The position numbers and the translations under genes were made by a program. DNA of 64,000 nt from positions 49,938,945 to 50,002,944 of the forward strand of contig OW386294.2 of the NCBI GenBank assembly GCA_936432065.2. Direction: 5' to 3'. A model generated the notes under the pieces. The model saw only the letters and a list, made by a program, of their open reading frames with translations, did not search any database and was not told the origin of the DNA. This DNA is from Rutpela maculata. Taxonomy: Eukaryota; Arthropoda; Insecta; Coleoptera; Cerambycidae. The stretch's first letter is position 1. Each line of letters starts with the position of its first letter. Positions 22,829 through 35,080 of the stretch are shown one piece after another.

Positions 22829-25800
22829 TAAAGTTGCTGCTGAAATTTCTATCAGTTTCTATCAGAATGGAGCAGCAAACATTTACTTATACCACATCAA
22901 TGAGAATTTATGAGAACAGTATCTAAGGTAAAACGTGCGGCTTTCCGTGGTTAAATGGCAAGTGTTTCTATAAGAAACGAGCTGCATTAGGTTGACTTGC
23001 AATTGAAGATTATACTAATTATGATGTTTGAATAGGGATTTATGAGATCAGTTTCTATGAGTATTAATGTTTTTTTTCAGTAATATATTAAATGTGTTTT
23101 CATTTGTTTGAATGGGTAAAAAGAAAGGTCAGTTTTCAACTGCAATTACAAATACAAGTTTAATCACTTTGAATGGGGTTATATGCGATTAATTTCTAAA
23201 AGTATTTATGCTGTTTTCCGAATATAATTGTGATGAGGTTTAATCAGTAACAAATTGTTCACTACTTGTTATGATATGGTCGGAAATTCCAAGTACACAT
23301 TTAGTATTCCTTCAAAAGGATTGATGAGAGCAGTTTCTACGAGTATCTATTTGTTGTTCCTCTAGTAAATTATATAAGTCTTTACATTTACTTATACTAT
23401 CTCAATGAGAATTTATGAGAACAGTATCTAATGTAAAACGTACGGCTTTCCGTGGTTAAATGGCAAGTGTTTCTATAAGAAACGAGTTGCATTAGGTTAG
23501 AACAGTTTTGATTTGCAATTGAAGATTACAAATTATAATGTTTGAATAGGGATTTATGAGATCAGTTTCTATGAGTATTAATGTTTTTTTTTTCAGTAAT
23601 ATATTAAATGTGTTTTCATATGTTTGAATGGGTAAAAAGAAAGGTCAGTTTTCAACTGAAATTACAAATACAAATTTAATCACTTCGAATGGGGTTATAT
23701 GCGATCAATTTCTAACAGTATTTATACTGTTTTCCGAATATAATTGTGATGAGGTTTGATCAGTAACAAATTGTTCACTACATGTTACGATATGGTCGGA
23801 AATTCCAGGTACATATTTAGTATTACTTCGAAAGGATTGATGATAGCAGCTTCTACGAGTATGTATTTGTTGTGCCAATAGTAAATTATATAAGTCTTAA
23901 TCAGTATGCATTCGGATCTAATTTAAATATGAAAAGAAGAATAAAGCAACTAAATATTTTAAATAGTATCTATATGTAAATCCAGACATTTACTTATACT
24001 ATCTCAATGAGAATTTATGAGAACAGTATCTAATGTAAAACGTGCGGCTTTCCGTGGTTAAATGGCAAGAGTTTCTATAAGAAACGAGCTGCATTAGGTT
24101 AGAACAGTTTTGATTTGCAATTGAAGATTACAAATTATAATGTTTGAATAGGGATTTATGAGATCAGTTTCTATGAGTATTAATGTTTTTTTTTCAGTAA
24201 TAAGTATATTAAATGTGTTTTCATTTGTTTGAATGGGTAAAAAAGAAAGAATATAATTGTGATGATGTTTGATCAGTAACAAATTGTTCACCACATGTTA
24301 GGATATGGTCGGAAATTCTAGGTACATATTTAGTATTCCTTCGAAAGGATTGATGATAGCAGTTTCTATGAGTATGTATTTGTTGTTCCAATAGAAAATT
24401 TGTCTTTATCAGTATGCATTCGGATCTACTTTAAATACAAAAATTACATCAGAATGACACAACCAAATATTTTAAAGAGTATCCACTTGTAAATCCAAAC
24501 ATTTAAAGATATATTTTAATGAGAACCAATCAGAACAGTATCTAATGTAACGCGTGTGGCTTTCCGTGGCTAAATTTTAAAAGTATTTTTAATAAATAGC
24601 TTTAACGAATTTGAACAGTTTTAATTTGCAATTCCAGATGAATAGTTTTAATTGTTAAATAGGGATCTATGAGATCAGTGTCTTTGTGTAATGTTTATTT
24701 TCCAATAAAAATACATTTTATTGAAAAAAAAAAAACATTACACTGACCTCGTAGATCCCTAACAATTAAAACTATTCATCTGGAAATGCAAAACTGTTCG
24801 AATCCGTTAAAGCTTATTTATTGCAAATAATTTTAAAATTTAGCCACGGAAAACCGCACACGTTACATTAGATACTGTTGTGATGGATTCTCATTATAAT
24901 ATTATCTTGGATTTACAGGTGGACACTGTTTAAAATATTAGGGGTTTCATTCTGATATGATTTTTGTATTTAAATTAGATCCGAATGCATACTGATAAAG
25001 ACTTATATAATTTACTGTAGGAACAACAAATAAATACTCGTAGAAACTGCTCTCATCAATCCTCTTTAAGGAATACTAAATATGTACCTGGAATTTCCGA
25101 CCATATCGTAACATGTAGTGAACAATTTGTTACGGATTAAACCTCATCACAATTATATTCGGAAAACAGCATAAATACTGTTAGAAATTGATCGCATATA
25201 ACCCCATTCGAAGTGATTAAACTTGTATTTGTAATTGCAGTTGAAAACTGACCTTCCTTTTTACCCATTCAAACAAATGCAAACACATTTAATATATTAC
25301 TGAAAAAAAACATTAATGCTCATAGAAACTGATCTCATAAATCCCTATTTAAACATTATAATTTGTAATCTTCAATTGCAAATCAAAACTGTTCTAACCT
25401 AATGCAGCTCGTTTCTTATAGAAACACTTGCCATTTAACCACGAAAAGCCGCACGTTTTACATTAGATACTGTTCTCATAAATTCTCATTGAGATAATAT
25501 AAGTAAATGTCTGGATTTACAAATAGATACTGTTTAAAATATTTGGTTGCTTTATTCTGATTTAAATTTTCATATTTAAATTAGATCCGAATCTGTACTG
25601 ATAAAGACTTATATAATTTACTATAGGAACAACAAATAGATACTCGTAGAAACTGTTCCCATCAATCCTCTTGAAGGAATACTAAATGTGTACTTGGAAT
25701 TTCCGACCATATCATAACAACTAGTTAACAATTTGTTACTGATTAAACCTCATCATAACTATATTCGGAAAACAGCATAGATACTTTTAGAAATTGATCG

Positions 25801-27412
25801 CATATAATCCCATTCGAAGCGATTAAACTTGTATTTGTAATTGCAGTTGAAAACTGACCTTTCTTTTTACCCATTAAAACAAATGAAAACACATTTAATA
25901 TATTACTGAAAAAAAACATTAATACTCATAGAAACTGATCTCATAAATCCCTATTCAAACATTATAATTTGTAATCTTCAATTGCAAATCAAAACTGTTC
26001 TAACCTAATGCAGCTCGTTTCTTATAGAAACACTTGCCATTTAATCACGAAAAGCCGCACGTTTTACATTAGATACTGTTCTCATAAATTCTCATTGAGA
26101 TAGTATAAGTAAATGTTTGGATTTACAAATAGATACTGTTTAAAATATTTGGTTGCTTTATTTTGATATAATTTTCATATTTAAATTAGATCCGAATCTT
26201 TACTGATAAAGACTTATATAATTTACTAGAGGAACAACAAATAGATACTCGTAGAAACTACTCTCATCAATTCTCTTGAAGGAATACCAAATGTGTACTT
26301 GGAATTTCCGACCATATCATAACATGTAGTGAACAATTTGTTACTGACTAAACCTCTTCACAATTATATCCGGAAAACAGCATAAATACTTTGAGAAATT
26401 GATCGCATCTAACCCCATTCGAAGTGATTAAACTTGTATTTGTAATTGCAGTTGAAAACTGACCTTTCTTTTTACCTATTCAAACAAATGAAAACACATT
26501 TAATATATTACTGAAAAATAAACCATTAATACTCATAGAAACTGACCTCATAAATCCCTATTCAATCATTATAATTTTGAATCTTCAATTGCAAATCAAA
26601 ACTGTTCTAACCTAATGCAGCTCGTTTCTTATAGAAACTCTTGCCATTTAACCACGGAAAGCCGCACGTTTTACATTAGATACTGTTCTCATAAATTCTC
26701 ATTGAGATAGTATAAGTAAATGTTTGGATTTACAAATAGATACTGTTTAAAATATTTGGTTGCTTTATTCTGATATAATTTTCATATTTAAATTAAATCC
26801 GAATCTGTACTGATAAAGACTTATATAATTTACTATAGGAACAACAAATAGATACTCGTAGAAACTGCTCTCATCAATCCTCTTGAAGGAATACTAAATG
26901 TGTACTTGGAATTTCCAACCATATCATAACAAGTAGTTAACAATTTGTTACTGATTAAACCTCATCATAACTATATTCGGAAAACAGCATAAATATTTTT
27001 AGAAATTGATCGCATATAATCCCATTCGAAGCGATTAAACTTGTATTTGTAATTGCAGTTGAAAACTGACCTTTCTTTTTACTCATTCAAACAAATGAAA
27101 ACACATTTAATATATTACTGAAAAAAAACATTAATACTCATAGAAACTGATCTCATAAATCCCTATTCAAACATTATAATTTGTAACCTTCAATTGCAAA
27201 TCCAAACTGTTCTAACCTAATGCAGCTCGTTTCTTAAGGAAACACTTGTCTTTTAATCACGGAAAGCCGCACGAATTACATTAGATACTGTGCTCATAAA
27301 TTCTCATTGATATGGTATAAGTAAATGTTTGGATTAACAAATGGATATGGCTTGACTCATTTTGCTGGTCAATGCGGATATAAACTGATAACAATTTCAA
27401 CAGCAACTTTAC
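22829..27412. repeat. 4.6 kb palindrome of ~600-bp tandem units
   Basis: About four degenerate units in plus orientation (22829-24727) face about four and a half in minus orientation (24735-27412) around a short AT-rich centre near 24730. The landmark TTTATGAGATCAGTTTC occurs near 23040, 23550 and 24155. Its complement GAAACTGATCTCATAAA occurs near 25325, 25925 and 27140 (variant near 26540). Spacing is close to 604 bases on the right arm. The outer ends match as AAAGTTGCTGCTG / CAACAGCAACTTT. No real coding capacity. It resembles foldback-type elements whose inverted repeats are built of tandem units, but no transposase is present. Confidence 0.85.
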
Positions 27413-27478
27413 CTAACTCTTATAGAAACTTATTGACCATATAGGTTCTCATAGATACTTATTAATTTTTGATAATTT

Positions 27479-29262
27479 TCAATACGGATTGATGAGATAT
27501 TTTTGACAGGGTGGTTTAGGGGGTTGATCACCAGAGTTTTGAATCGCTATTTTAAATCTTTTGCGATTTTTACATTTACAACATAAGTATAACAATATAA
27601 GAGTTATTATTAATACAATAATAAAATATGTGAACCATGAAATATGTTTTCTTACAAAAGGTTCATTTATTATTTTATCCAAATCTCGAGAATATTGGTC
27701 TAATTTATGTTTTGCAATATCTAAATTTTCAGTATTAAAATTATTTAATTTTAACGGTTGTAGGTTTAATTTTGATTTTACATTATCAGGTAAATGTTGA
27801 CAACAATCATAAGGTATTGTAACAGTGTGAAAGCTAGATTTTATTTCAGATCCTTGATTTAATTTTGGTTGTACCTTTGTATTCCTATGTAGGCATTACA
27901 ATTCGTTGTTAATTGTAAAACTGAAGTTTTATAAATAATTTGAGTATAAGCTTCTTGATTTTGACATTTAATTGTAACAGTTAAAGGATCAGATATTGAA
28001 ATTAACCAAATATTATCTTCTATTTCATGAATATTATAATTCTTTGCAAGTACAAGGGAAGATCGACAAGTTTTAGGTAACACTGTTGGGTTTTTCAAAA
28101 TTTGAGCTTCACAAATTGTGTCACTATCAATTGGATAAGGCACCATATTTAAACATAATTTTAATCTAGGGATTAAATTTTTACAATTTTTTAAAGTTGA
28201 AAAAGATATGAACATTAACGAATCATCATCCTTAGCAATATATTTTTCAGAGATACTTAAGATATGAAAAAGTCCTGTTCTATTATCAAAAATTGGTATA
28301 GGGTATAACTTATAAATGGTGTATGCTTCTGGTTGAACCAAGGGAATTTTTAATATGAAAACAATTTTAGATTCAGTTTGAAAAGCTTCGAGTTCGATAA
28401 TATCAAGATATTGAGCAATTTTTGCACTAGAGGCAACTAAAGGTAAATTGTTTTTATGTAAACTTTGAGAAATCTGTTGAAGTGATATGACCAAATCATT
28501 TGGTGTTATGATTGAGCTATGTATAATTTTTAAACGTGAAAAGGTAATAGCATTTAAAATGTCAGTTAATTCATTCTCTAAGTACATGTAGTTTTCCATG
28601 AGATTTTCACATATTTCAATTACTTTTAGTTTTGATTCTATAAGTCCAATTGTATCTGAAATATTTAAAATAGCATTTTCAATTATTTTAATGTCTTTAT
28701 TAAACGCTTCCTCATCAATTCGTAAATTTTGTATTGTTTCATTGAAGTTTTTTATGACAGATGTAGTTACTGAAATTTGATTTTTCATTAAATTTTCAAG
28801 TTGATGTTCATCATTTAATAATTTGTTTATACACTCTGTATAAAATTCTCCATCTGAGGCGTCTAAATTTCCAGTGATTGCTTTCCATACGGTTCCGACA
28901 CCGTTTAATATTCCTCGTTTATAACGTTTAGTATCAGCAAAAACTTCTTCATATTTTAATTGAAGTGAGTCAGATAAATGGGTTAATAAACTAATATGAG
29001 TTTGTACTTCTGAATAAAATAATTTACCGCGGGGTTGATTATTATTAAAACTTACTGAATTGATTAAACTTTTTAATATATTGTCATTGTAGTCGAGATT
29101 TTCCTTTAAAGTTAACATATCCTTATATACTAATAATGTCCATTTGTCATTTGACACTTTAAGATATTCTTCTTGATGATAGTATAGTCCAACTGTATTA
29201 TTTATTGGTTTAAGCGAAAACTTTGTTGGTAGGGCCATAACACGGATAGATGAAATGCTCAA
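27479..29262 (-). pseudogene. env: Errantivirus envelope protein (baculovirus F-type), frameshifted
   Basis: The surface/fusion protein of the element. The first block (27859-29262, 467 codons from a non-ATG start) has a hydrophobic leader-like segment just upstream (FLLILSISS). A furin-type site RYKR lies at residues 113-116, followed by GILNGVG and ITGNLD, the hallmark of insect F-type envelopes. A helical region follows. The second block (27479-27858), in another frame, carries PYDCCQHLP, a transmembrane segment (FIIVLIITLILLYL) and a short basic tail. The frame changes near 27860-27880, so this copy does not encode a whole envelope. It lies just after integrase and is served by its own splice acceptor. 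Confidence 0.85.
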
Positions 29263-29274
29263 AATAAGCAGAAA

Positions 29275-29287
29275 CCTGCAAATAAAT
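29275..29287 (-). promoter_or_regulatory. Likely splice acceptor for env mRNA
   Basis: Minus strand TTTATTTGCAG followed by GTTTCTGC directly after the integrase stop. A pyrimidine-rich tract with AG here fits the spliced env message known for errantiviruses, and the frame opened by it enters env through a hydrophobic leader. Confidence 0.55.
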
Positions 29288-30645
29288 TAATTTTCAAAAT
29301 GGGGTTTCATTTTATCGAAATTAATTTTAGTATTTCGCTTAGTTTCAGGATTATACAAGATAGCTGAATTTCTTAAAATTTCTTTAATTTCATAGGGTCC
29401 ATTGAATTTATTTCCAAGTTTACTTTGAATTTGACTAGATTTTACATATACTTTGTCACCTACTTTATAGTCCGGGACATTTTCCGAAACATGTTTATCA
29501 AAGCGAATTTTAGATTTTTCTTTTTGCAAATTAGTTCTTGCGCGTGCTAACTTATAATAATATGATATACGGTTATTTAAATCTCTTACGTACTTTGTAA
29601 TCAATTCGTGTTGATTATATAAAGTTTCTGGGGGTCTACCAGAGGTGTGCCCGAATATTAATTCGTAGGGGGTAAATCCATGCGTCTTATTCACTGAATT
29701 ATTATAACATATTACTGCATAAGGTAATATTGTTAAAGGATGTTCTTGAGGGTTTTCAGTGACATGTGCTCGTATCATTTCCGTCAGTGTTGCATGAAAT
29801 CTTTCAAGTGAACCATTTGATTGGGGATGGTTGACACTTGAATATGTCAATTTAATATCATATAGTGAACAAAGGTCTTTAAGTAGATTATTTTCAAATT
29901 CTCGTCCGGAATCACAGTGTATTCTAAGGGGAGTTCCAAAATGTTGAAAATAAAGCAAAAGTGTATTTACTATAGATTTTGCAGTTTTATCACTCATAGG
30001 ATATGCTTGTGTAAATTTTGTTAATTCATCTCGAATGGTTAAAATATAATTTTTCGTGGGTATTTCTAAAACATCAATGTTAATTCTTTCAAAAGGGGTT
30101 TTTGGAGTTTCAGTTATTACTAATGGACTTTCAAGGTTTTTACGACAAATTTTTACTTTTTGACATATTTCACATTTCTTAATAAAATTTTCTACATCTT
30201 TTGATATACCGGGCCAATTATATTTTTCTTTTATACGTCTAATGGTTTCGTTAATTCCTCGGTGTAAATGACTTTTTCCTGAATGATATTGATCTAATAT
30301 TATTGGTATTTGGTCTTCATCTGGGTTTTGAACAATATTTTGACAAACAATTAATTTCACTTCCTTTTCAGCTAAAATGAAAGAAAGTATTTCAAGAATT
30401 GGTAAATTGATATTGTTTTCTACATAATATGTTTTTAAAGAATTGATCTCATTTTGATATTTGTAAAAAGTTACAAATAAGCGTAATATTGCATTGTCAT
30501 GTTCAGCTGGTAATGGAATTATAAAATATTTTCTACCTTTGACGCGTTGGCTTGAACAAACATTTATTTTGTCGTTTTCAAAACTAGGATTTTGCTCAAA
30601 TATATCTTCAATTATTTTGTAATGAAAGTCTTTTAAATTATTCTG
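29287..30645 (-). CDS. pol: Errantivirus integrase (3' part of pol)
   Basis: An open frame from about 30645 to a stop at 29287; the methionine at 30360 is internal. The zinc-binding H-H-C-C module is HSGKSHLHRG...CEICQ. The catalytic D,D,E are in INIDVLEIP, HCDSGREFEN and NGSLERFHATL. The C-terminal NKFNGPYEIKEIL is a GPY/F-type module. It inserts the element's DNA in the genome. It is out of frame with the upstream RT-RNase H block, with the change in a run of T near 30645, which could be a mutation or a sequencing error. All catalytic residues are present. Confidence 0.85.
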   Translation of the reverse strand, partial: QNNLKDFHYKIIEDIFEQNPSFENDKINVCSSQRVKGRKYFIIPLPAEHDNAILRLFVTFYKYQNEINSLKTYYVENNINLPILEILSFILAEKEVKLIVCQNIVQNPDEDQIPIILDQYHSGKSHLHRGINETIRRIKEKYNWPGISKDVENFIKKCEICQKVKICRKNLESPLVITETPKTPFERINIDVLEIPTKNYILTIRDELTKFTQAYPMSDKTAKSIVNTLLLYFQHFGTPLRIHCDSGREFENNLLKDLCSLYDIKLTYSSVNHPQSNGSLERFHATLTEMIRAHVTENPQEHPLTILPYAVICYNNSVNKTHGFTPYELIFGHTSGRPPETLYNQHELITKYVRDLNNRISYYYKLARARTNLQKEKSKIRFDKHVSENVPDYKVGDKVYVKSSQIQSKLGNKFNGPYEIKEILRNSAILYNPETKRNTKINFDKMKPHFEN

Positions 30646-33215
30646 TTGAAAAAATGTGATAATGTTTTTGTGATCTTTATCGTATTAGAAAATACAATTT
30701 TTGAATAATCAATTAGTGATTTTGTTTCATATAAATTTTGAAAAATATCGAATTCACGAGAAATTTCTTCCGGAGATATTTCATTTTCAATAACTTCAAT
30801 TTCTTCAGGATTTTCGTCGCTAGTGTCAATTTCTCTTGACGTGGATGGTTCTTGCTGTTGCATATTATTATGAAAAGTCATGCATTTTTGAAAATGAGTT
30901 AAATCGTTTTGGAAATGATTTATTTTAATTCTGGATAGAGCATCAGCGTTTTTATTTATTTTTCCGGGTTTATAAATAATTTCATAATCATATTCTTCTA
31001 ATTTCAATCTCCATCGAGCTAATCTACTGCCAGGATCTTTTATTGAGAATAACCAGGTTAAAGGTCGATGATCAGTAACTAGTTTAAACTTCCTGCCAAA
31101 GAGATAAGGCCTAAAGTACTTCACGGACCATAATATTGCTAATAATTCACGTTCAATAACTGAATACCTTGATTCTGCAGGGCATAATGTCCTTGAAGCA
31201 TAAGCTATTGGAAGATCTTTACCTATAGGGCCTTGAGAAAGTATTGCGCCGATTGCAAATGCGCTAGCATCAGTAGTTAATAAGAATGGTTCATTAAAAT
31301 TAAGATAAATTAAAATTGGAGTGGTTGTTAAAGCCTTTTTTAATTCACGAAATGAGTTTTCACATTCTGTGTCAAAGTTAAAAGGGATATCTTTTTGAAG
31401 TAATTTTGTTAATGGTTTTGATATTTTAGCGAAGTTTGGTATAAAACGTCTATAGTAACTTGCTAAACCTAAAAATGACTTTATTTCTTTTTGTGTTTTT
31501 GGCTGAGGAAAATTTTGTATACACTCAATTTTTGCTGGATTAGGTTTGACTCCATTTTTTGTAATCACATGTCCTAAATAAATAACTTCTTTTCTCAAAA
31601 ACTTGCATTTGTCAGGTTGTAATTTTAAATTAGCTTGTCTTAGTCGCGTAAATATTTCTGTAAGTCTAGAAATATGTTCATGTATTGTTGCAGAATAAAT
31701 TATTATATCGTCCATGTAGACTAGACATCTTTCGTTTTGTAAACCGACTAATATATGATCCATAACTCTTTGAAAAGTTGACGGCGAATTTTTTAATCCA
31801 AACGGCATACGTAAAAATTCATAATGCCCATTTTCTACAGAAAATGCAGTTTTTTGAACATCTTTTGGATCGACCTCAATTTGGTGAAACCCAGAGGCTA
31901 AGTCTAGTGTAGAAAAATATTGACATTGTCCTAATTGATCTAATAAGTCCGATATATTAGGTAGAGGATATTTATCATTGACGGTAATTTCGTTTAATTT
32001 ACGATAATCAATGACTACACGCCATTTTTGTTTGCCTGATGCATCCATTTTTTTCGGTACTACCCAAACAGGGGACGACCATGGTGAAACTGAATGTTGA
32101 ATTATTCCTTGATCTAACATTTCTGAAATTTGTTTTTTAACTTCTTGTTTATGAATTTGTGGATAGCGATATGATTTTGTATAAATTGGTTTTGAGTCAC
32201 CTGTATTTATAACATGTTTAATTTCATTTGTAAAACTTAACGCATCACCTTCTAAATAAAAAATATCAGCAAATTTTAAACATACTTCTGTAATTAAGTC
32301 CTTTTCTTCTTCATTTAAATGTTCCAAGCGTAACGAGTCTTGTATTTGAATTTTTCTATCATATGATTGACACTGCATGTTATTTTCTGAATTAAAATTT
32401 AAAATTGTTTGTGAATTTGGAAAAATTTCTAATTGTAAATCAGAAAAATCTACGGTTTTTTGGATACCATTCGCATTTAGTACAGTGGTAAAAAATTCTC
32501 CATTTTGATTTATTTTAACTACTGCATTTGGTAAATAGACTCTTTCTTTTTCTTGTGCTAGTAAAATAGCATCTGTGTTAGCTAAATTACATCTTAATTT
32601 AATTGTTTGTTCAGTTCGGGGCTCAATTGAAATTTTGTTTGCAAAATTATTTTGTCTTGGTTTTATTGACTTATAGTCTGGTGAAATTTTGTTATTTTGT
32701 TGAATTTGATTATAGGCTGGTAAAGTTTTGCTATTTTGTTGAGTTTGATTTTCCTGGGATTTAAACACAATTTCCTGATTTTCAGCTTTAAATAATGGTA
32801 CAGTTTTGAAATTTGTTATTAATTGACGATTTTTAATATCAACAATACAATCATAGTGTTCAAGAAAATCTGAACCTAGTAAACCATCAAATTCAATATC
32901 TAAATTACAGATATAGACTTTGTGTGAATCACCAGTTTTAAATGGTATGTTCGTTGATTGGTTTATTATTAAAACTGATTGGTTTGTTATTCCTTGAATT
33001 GGTAAATTTTCAGTAAATCTTTGAGGATATTTTTCAACAGTTTTAGGTTTAAAAATCGAGATTCCTGCACCAGTATCAATTAAAATTTTGAAAGTATTTG
33101 TGATATCTTTTATATAATATAAATTAGTTGCACTTACAGTTAATACATTTTTTGGATTTTTTACATAAAATTGTGTTCGAGACTCATTGTTTGTACTTGA
33201 GTTTCTAAATTGGCA
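30633..33215 (-). CDS. pol: Errantivirus protease, reverse transcriptase and RNase H
   Basis: One open frame that overlaps the end of gag by about 50 bases in another phase, as expected for frameshifted Gag-Pol. The protease active site ILIDTGAGISIFK lies near 33045-33085, and GLLGSDFL near 32880. RT motifs are QGIIQHSVSPWSSPVWVVPK, FSTLDLASGFHQIE, MPFGLKNSPSTFQRVMD and LVYMDDIIIY. RNase H follows (TTDASAFAIGAILSQ, RELLAILWSVKYF, TDHRPLTWL, NADALSR). It converts the RNA genome to DNA. No stop is visible until 30633. No initiator is needed if it is made by frameshifting. Confidence 0.85.
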   Translation of the reverse strand, partial: CQFRNSSTNNESRTQFYVKNPKNVLTVSATNLYYIKDITNTFKILIDTGAGISIFKPKTVEKYPQRFTENLPIQGITNQSVLIINQSTNIPFKTGDSHKVYICNLDIEFDGLLGSDFLEHYDCIVDIKNRQLITNFKTVPLFKAENQEIVFKSQENQTQQNSKTLPAYNQIQQNNKISPDYKSIKPRQNNFANKISIEPRTEQTIKLRCNLANTDAILLAQEKERVYLPNAVVKINQNGEFFTTVLNANGIQKTVDFSDLQLEIFPNSQTILNFNSENNMQCQSYDRKIQIQDSLRLEHLNEEEKDLITEVCLKFADIFYLEGDALSFTNEIKHVINTGDSKPIYTKSYRYPQIHKQEVKKQISEMLDQGIIQHSVSPWSSPVWVVPKKMDASGKQKWRVVIDYRKLNEITVNDKYPLPNISDLLDQLGQCQYFSTLDLASGFHQIEVDPKDVQKTAFSVENGHYEFLRMPFGLKNSPSTFQRVMDHILVGLQNERCLVYMDDIIIYSATIHEHISRLTEIFTRLRQANLKLQPDKCKFLRKEVIYLGHVITKNGVKPNPAKIECIQNFPQPKTQKEIKSFLGLASYYRRFIPNFAKISKPLTKLLQKDIPFNFDTECENSFRELKKALTTTPILIYLNFNEPFLLTTDASAFAIGAILSQGPIGKDLPIAYASRTLCPAESRYSVIERELLAILWSVKYFRPYLFGRKFKLVTDHRPLTWLFSIKDPGSRLARWRLKLEEYDYEIIYKPGKINKNADALSRIKINHFQNDLTHFQKCMTFHNNMQQQEPSTSREIDTSDENPEEIEVIENEISPEEISREFDIFQNLYETKSLIDYSKIVFSNTIKITKTLSHFFNRII

Positions 33216-34319
33216 ATTTGTTCTTGCAAATCCGGGGGATCGTCTAAATAAACGTCTGTTTGAAAATCCACTTGTTCGGAATTTGGATGTTCAATGGGAA
33301 AACCATAAGTTTGACAATCATAATTTCGAGCATCACAATTTTGAAAATCACCATAACAATTTTGATCATTCTGATGGTTATTATAATTTTCATAATTTTC
33401 GTATTCATTAACATGATGATTTCTTTGTTGATTATTATTATTATTATTTTGTGGCATAAAATTGGGTTTTCTTTGAAAATTATTTTGAAATTGTGGATTA
33501 GTTGGTCTAAAATTTTGATTTTGAGCAGTTGTACCAAATGTATTATTTGGAAAGTTTTGTCTTGTCTGGAAAGATTGTTGAGGATTAAAATTTCTTGATA
33601 AATTTTGAAAATTTTGGAAGCTTTGACTTTGTCTTGACCGACATTCAGTTACAGTATGTCCTTTTCGTTTGCAATAAGAACACATTTTTTGAAATGAAGT
33701 GTTGGGTTTTTTGTCTTGACTTGGGTTAACATTTGTTTTTTGAAATTTCTGTTTTTCGAAATACGAGAGTTGTAATTCTCTACGTATTCTCATTGAGGCT
33801 GTTAAAATATCTGGAGGATTTCCAGCTCTAACAATTTGTCCTAATCGTGGTTCTAGTCCGGTTAATAAAGTATTTAAAGTCATATTTTCAATTAATTGCT
33901 CTTGGGCTGCCTTTTGCTCAGGATTTAAATTTTGTTGCTGAATGCAAGCGTGCATTTTTGCATTGTGTGTTTGTAATCTTGAAACAAAAGTTAAAGGAGA
34001 TTCATTAGACAATTGATGAATTCTCTGTAAATCTTGTATTAAAGACGTTAGGTCACGAGAATCACCAAAATGTACAGTTAATAATTGTTTAATGTCTGAC
34101 CAAGTTTGTGTCACGAGAATTTATTAATTGTGCTGCTTTTCCTTTCAACTTATTTTTAATATGTAATGTTAATAACATTTTTTGATCTTCAACGCACATT
34201 CGATAAGCATGATTACACGCATTTAAAAATGTATTGAGGAAAATTTGGTCACCATCAAATTCTGGTATTAATGAAAAAATTTCTGAAAGTTTATACGGTT
34301 CAATTTCGACAGTTGCCAT
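33161..34319 (-). pseudogene. gag: Errantivirus Gag, frameshifted
   Basis: Starts at ATG 34319. The capsid-like region has EPYKLSEIFSLIPEFDG. The frame breaks near 34105, where the first block (34089-34319) overlaps the second (33161-34114). The second block has TFVSRLQTHNAKMHA, a CCHC knuckle CSYCKRKGHTVTEC for RNA packaging, and a long Q/N-rich tail. Copy A reads through the equivalent place in one frame, so the break is a lesion or read error of this copy, not a family trait. Confidence 0.8.
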
Positions 34320-35057
34320 TTTAAATTAAATTTTAGATAATAGAAAGGAATTATATTTTTAGTAAATAAATATTTTTTATAGTAAATATTTTTTATAGTA
34401 AATATTTTTTATATTTACTAGATTCTATCTCGGTGATTAGTATTTTGCTCTTAGGTTAATTAGTTTTAAAATTCTTAAAAATATAATTATTAAATTCGTA
34501 AATAGTTCAATATTAACTTAAATAATAAAAATTAATATATTTTCTTTAATAAAGATGATAATTCAATAATATTCACTTACATTAAAAGTGCCATGTTCTA
34601 GATCTTCTTTTGAAAATTGAATGCTACTCCGTAAGCGTTGCTCCACCGAAGTTTCCACTGCCAGGGGTGTTACCAGGTATTCCTTCCACAGGGATTGACT
34701 TCAATGTCGAAGACACCAAGTTTCGAGACCAGGAACTGGAATTTAACGTTTTGGGGTAACTTGCGAACCAGTTTCGGTTTTCTTTTCCGATCTGACCGTT
34801 TCCCTCTGTTTTGAAGTTTGCGTTTTGTTCACTTCAAAGGTTTTTCTGTCCTTTTGTTTTTCTTTGAATTCTTCTTTGAATTCTTGAGTTTTGGTACGTT
34901 TTTCCATTAAGTTAAAGTTAGTTGATTGTTCTTCTTTTTGTTCAATTGTTTCTTCTTTGTAATAATTGGAATAATTATTCATTAATTTTTTCTAGGTTCT
35001 CCTTCAAAGGATTGGAATCCACCACTATTTTTCTTATTTTCCAAAATAGTGTTTTCG

Positions 35058-35077
35058 GAATCCTACCGACTGCGCCA
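35058..35077 (-). promoter_or_regulatory. Primer binding site, tRNA-Ser type
   Basis: Minus strand TGGCGCAGTCGGTAGGATTC, three bases after the LTR end. It is complementary to a tRNA-Ser 3' end (…GAATCCTACCGACTGCGCCA), the primer class used by 17.6/297-type errantiviruses. Confidence 0.8.
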
Positions 35078-35080
35078 AAT

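Noticed and set aside
33244..33598. Hydrophobic frames overlapping gag on both strands
   Set aside because: Shadows of the Q/N-rich gag tail, whose AT-rich codons read as Ile/Leu in other frames.
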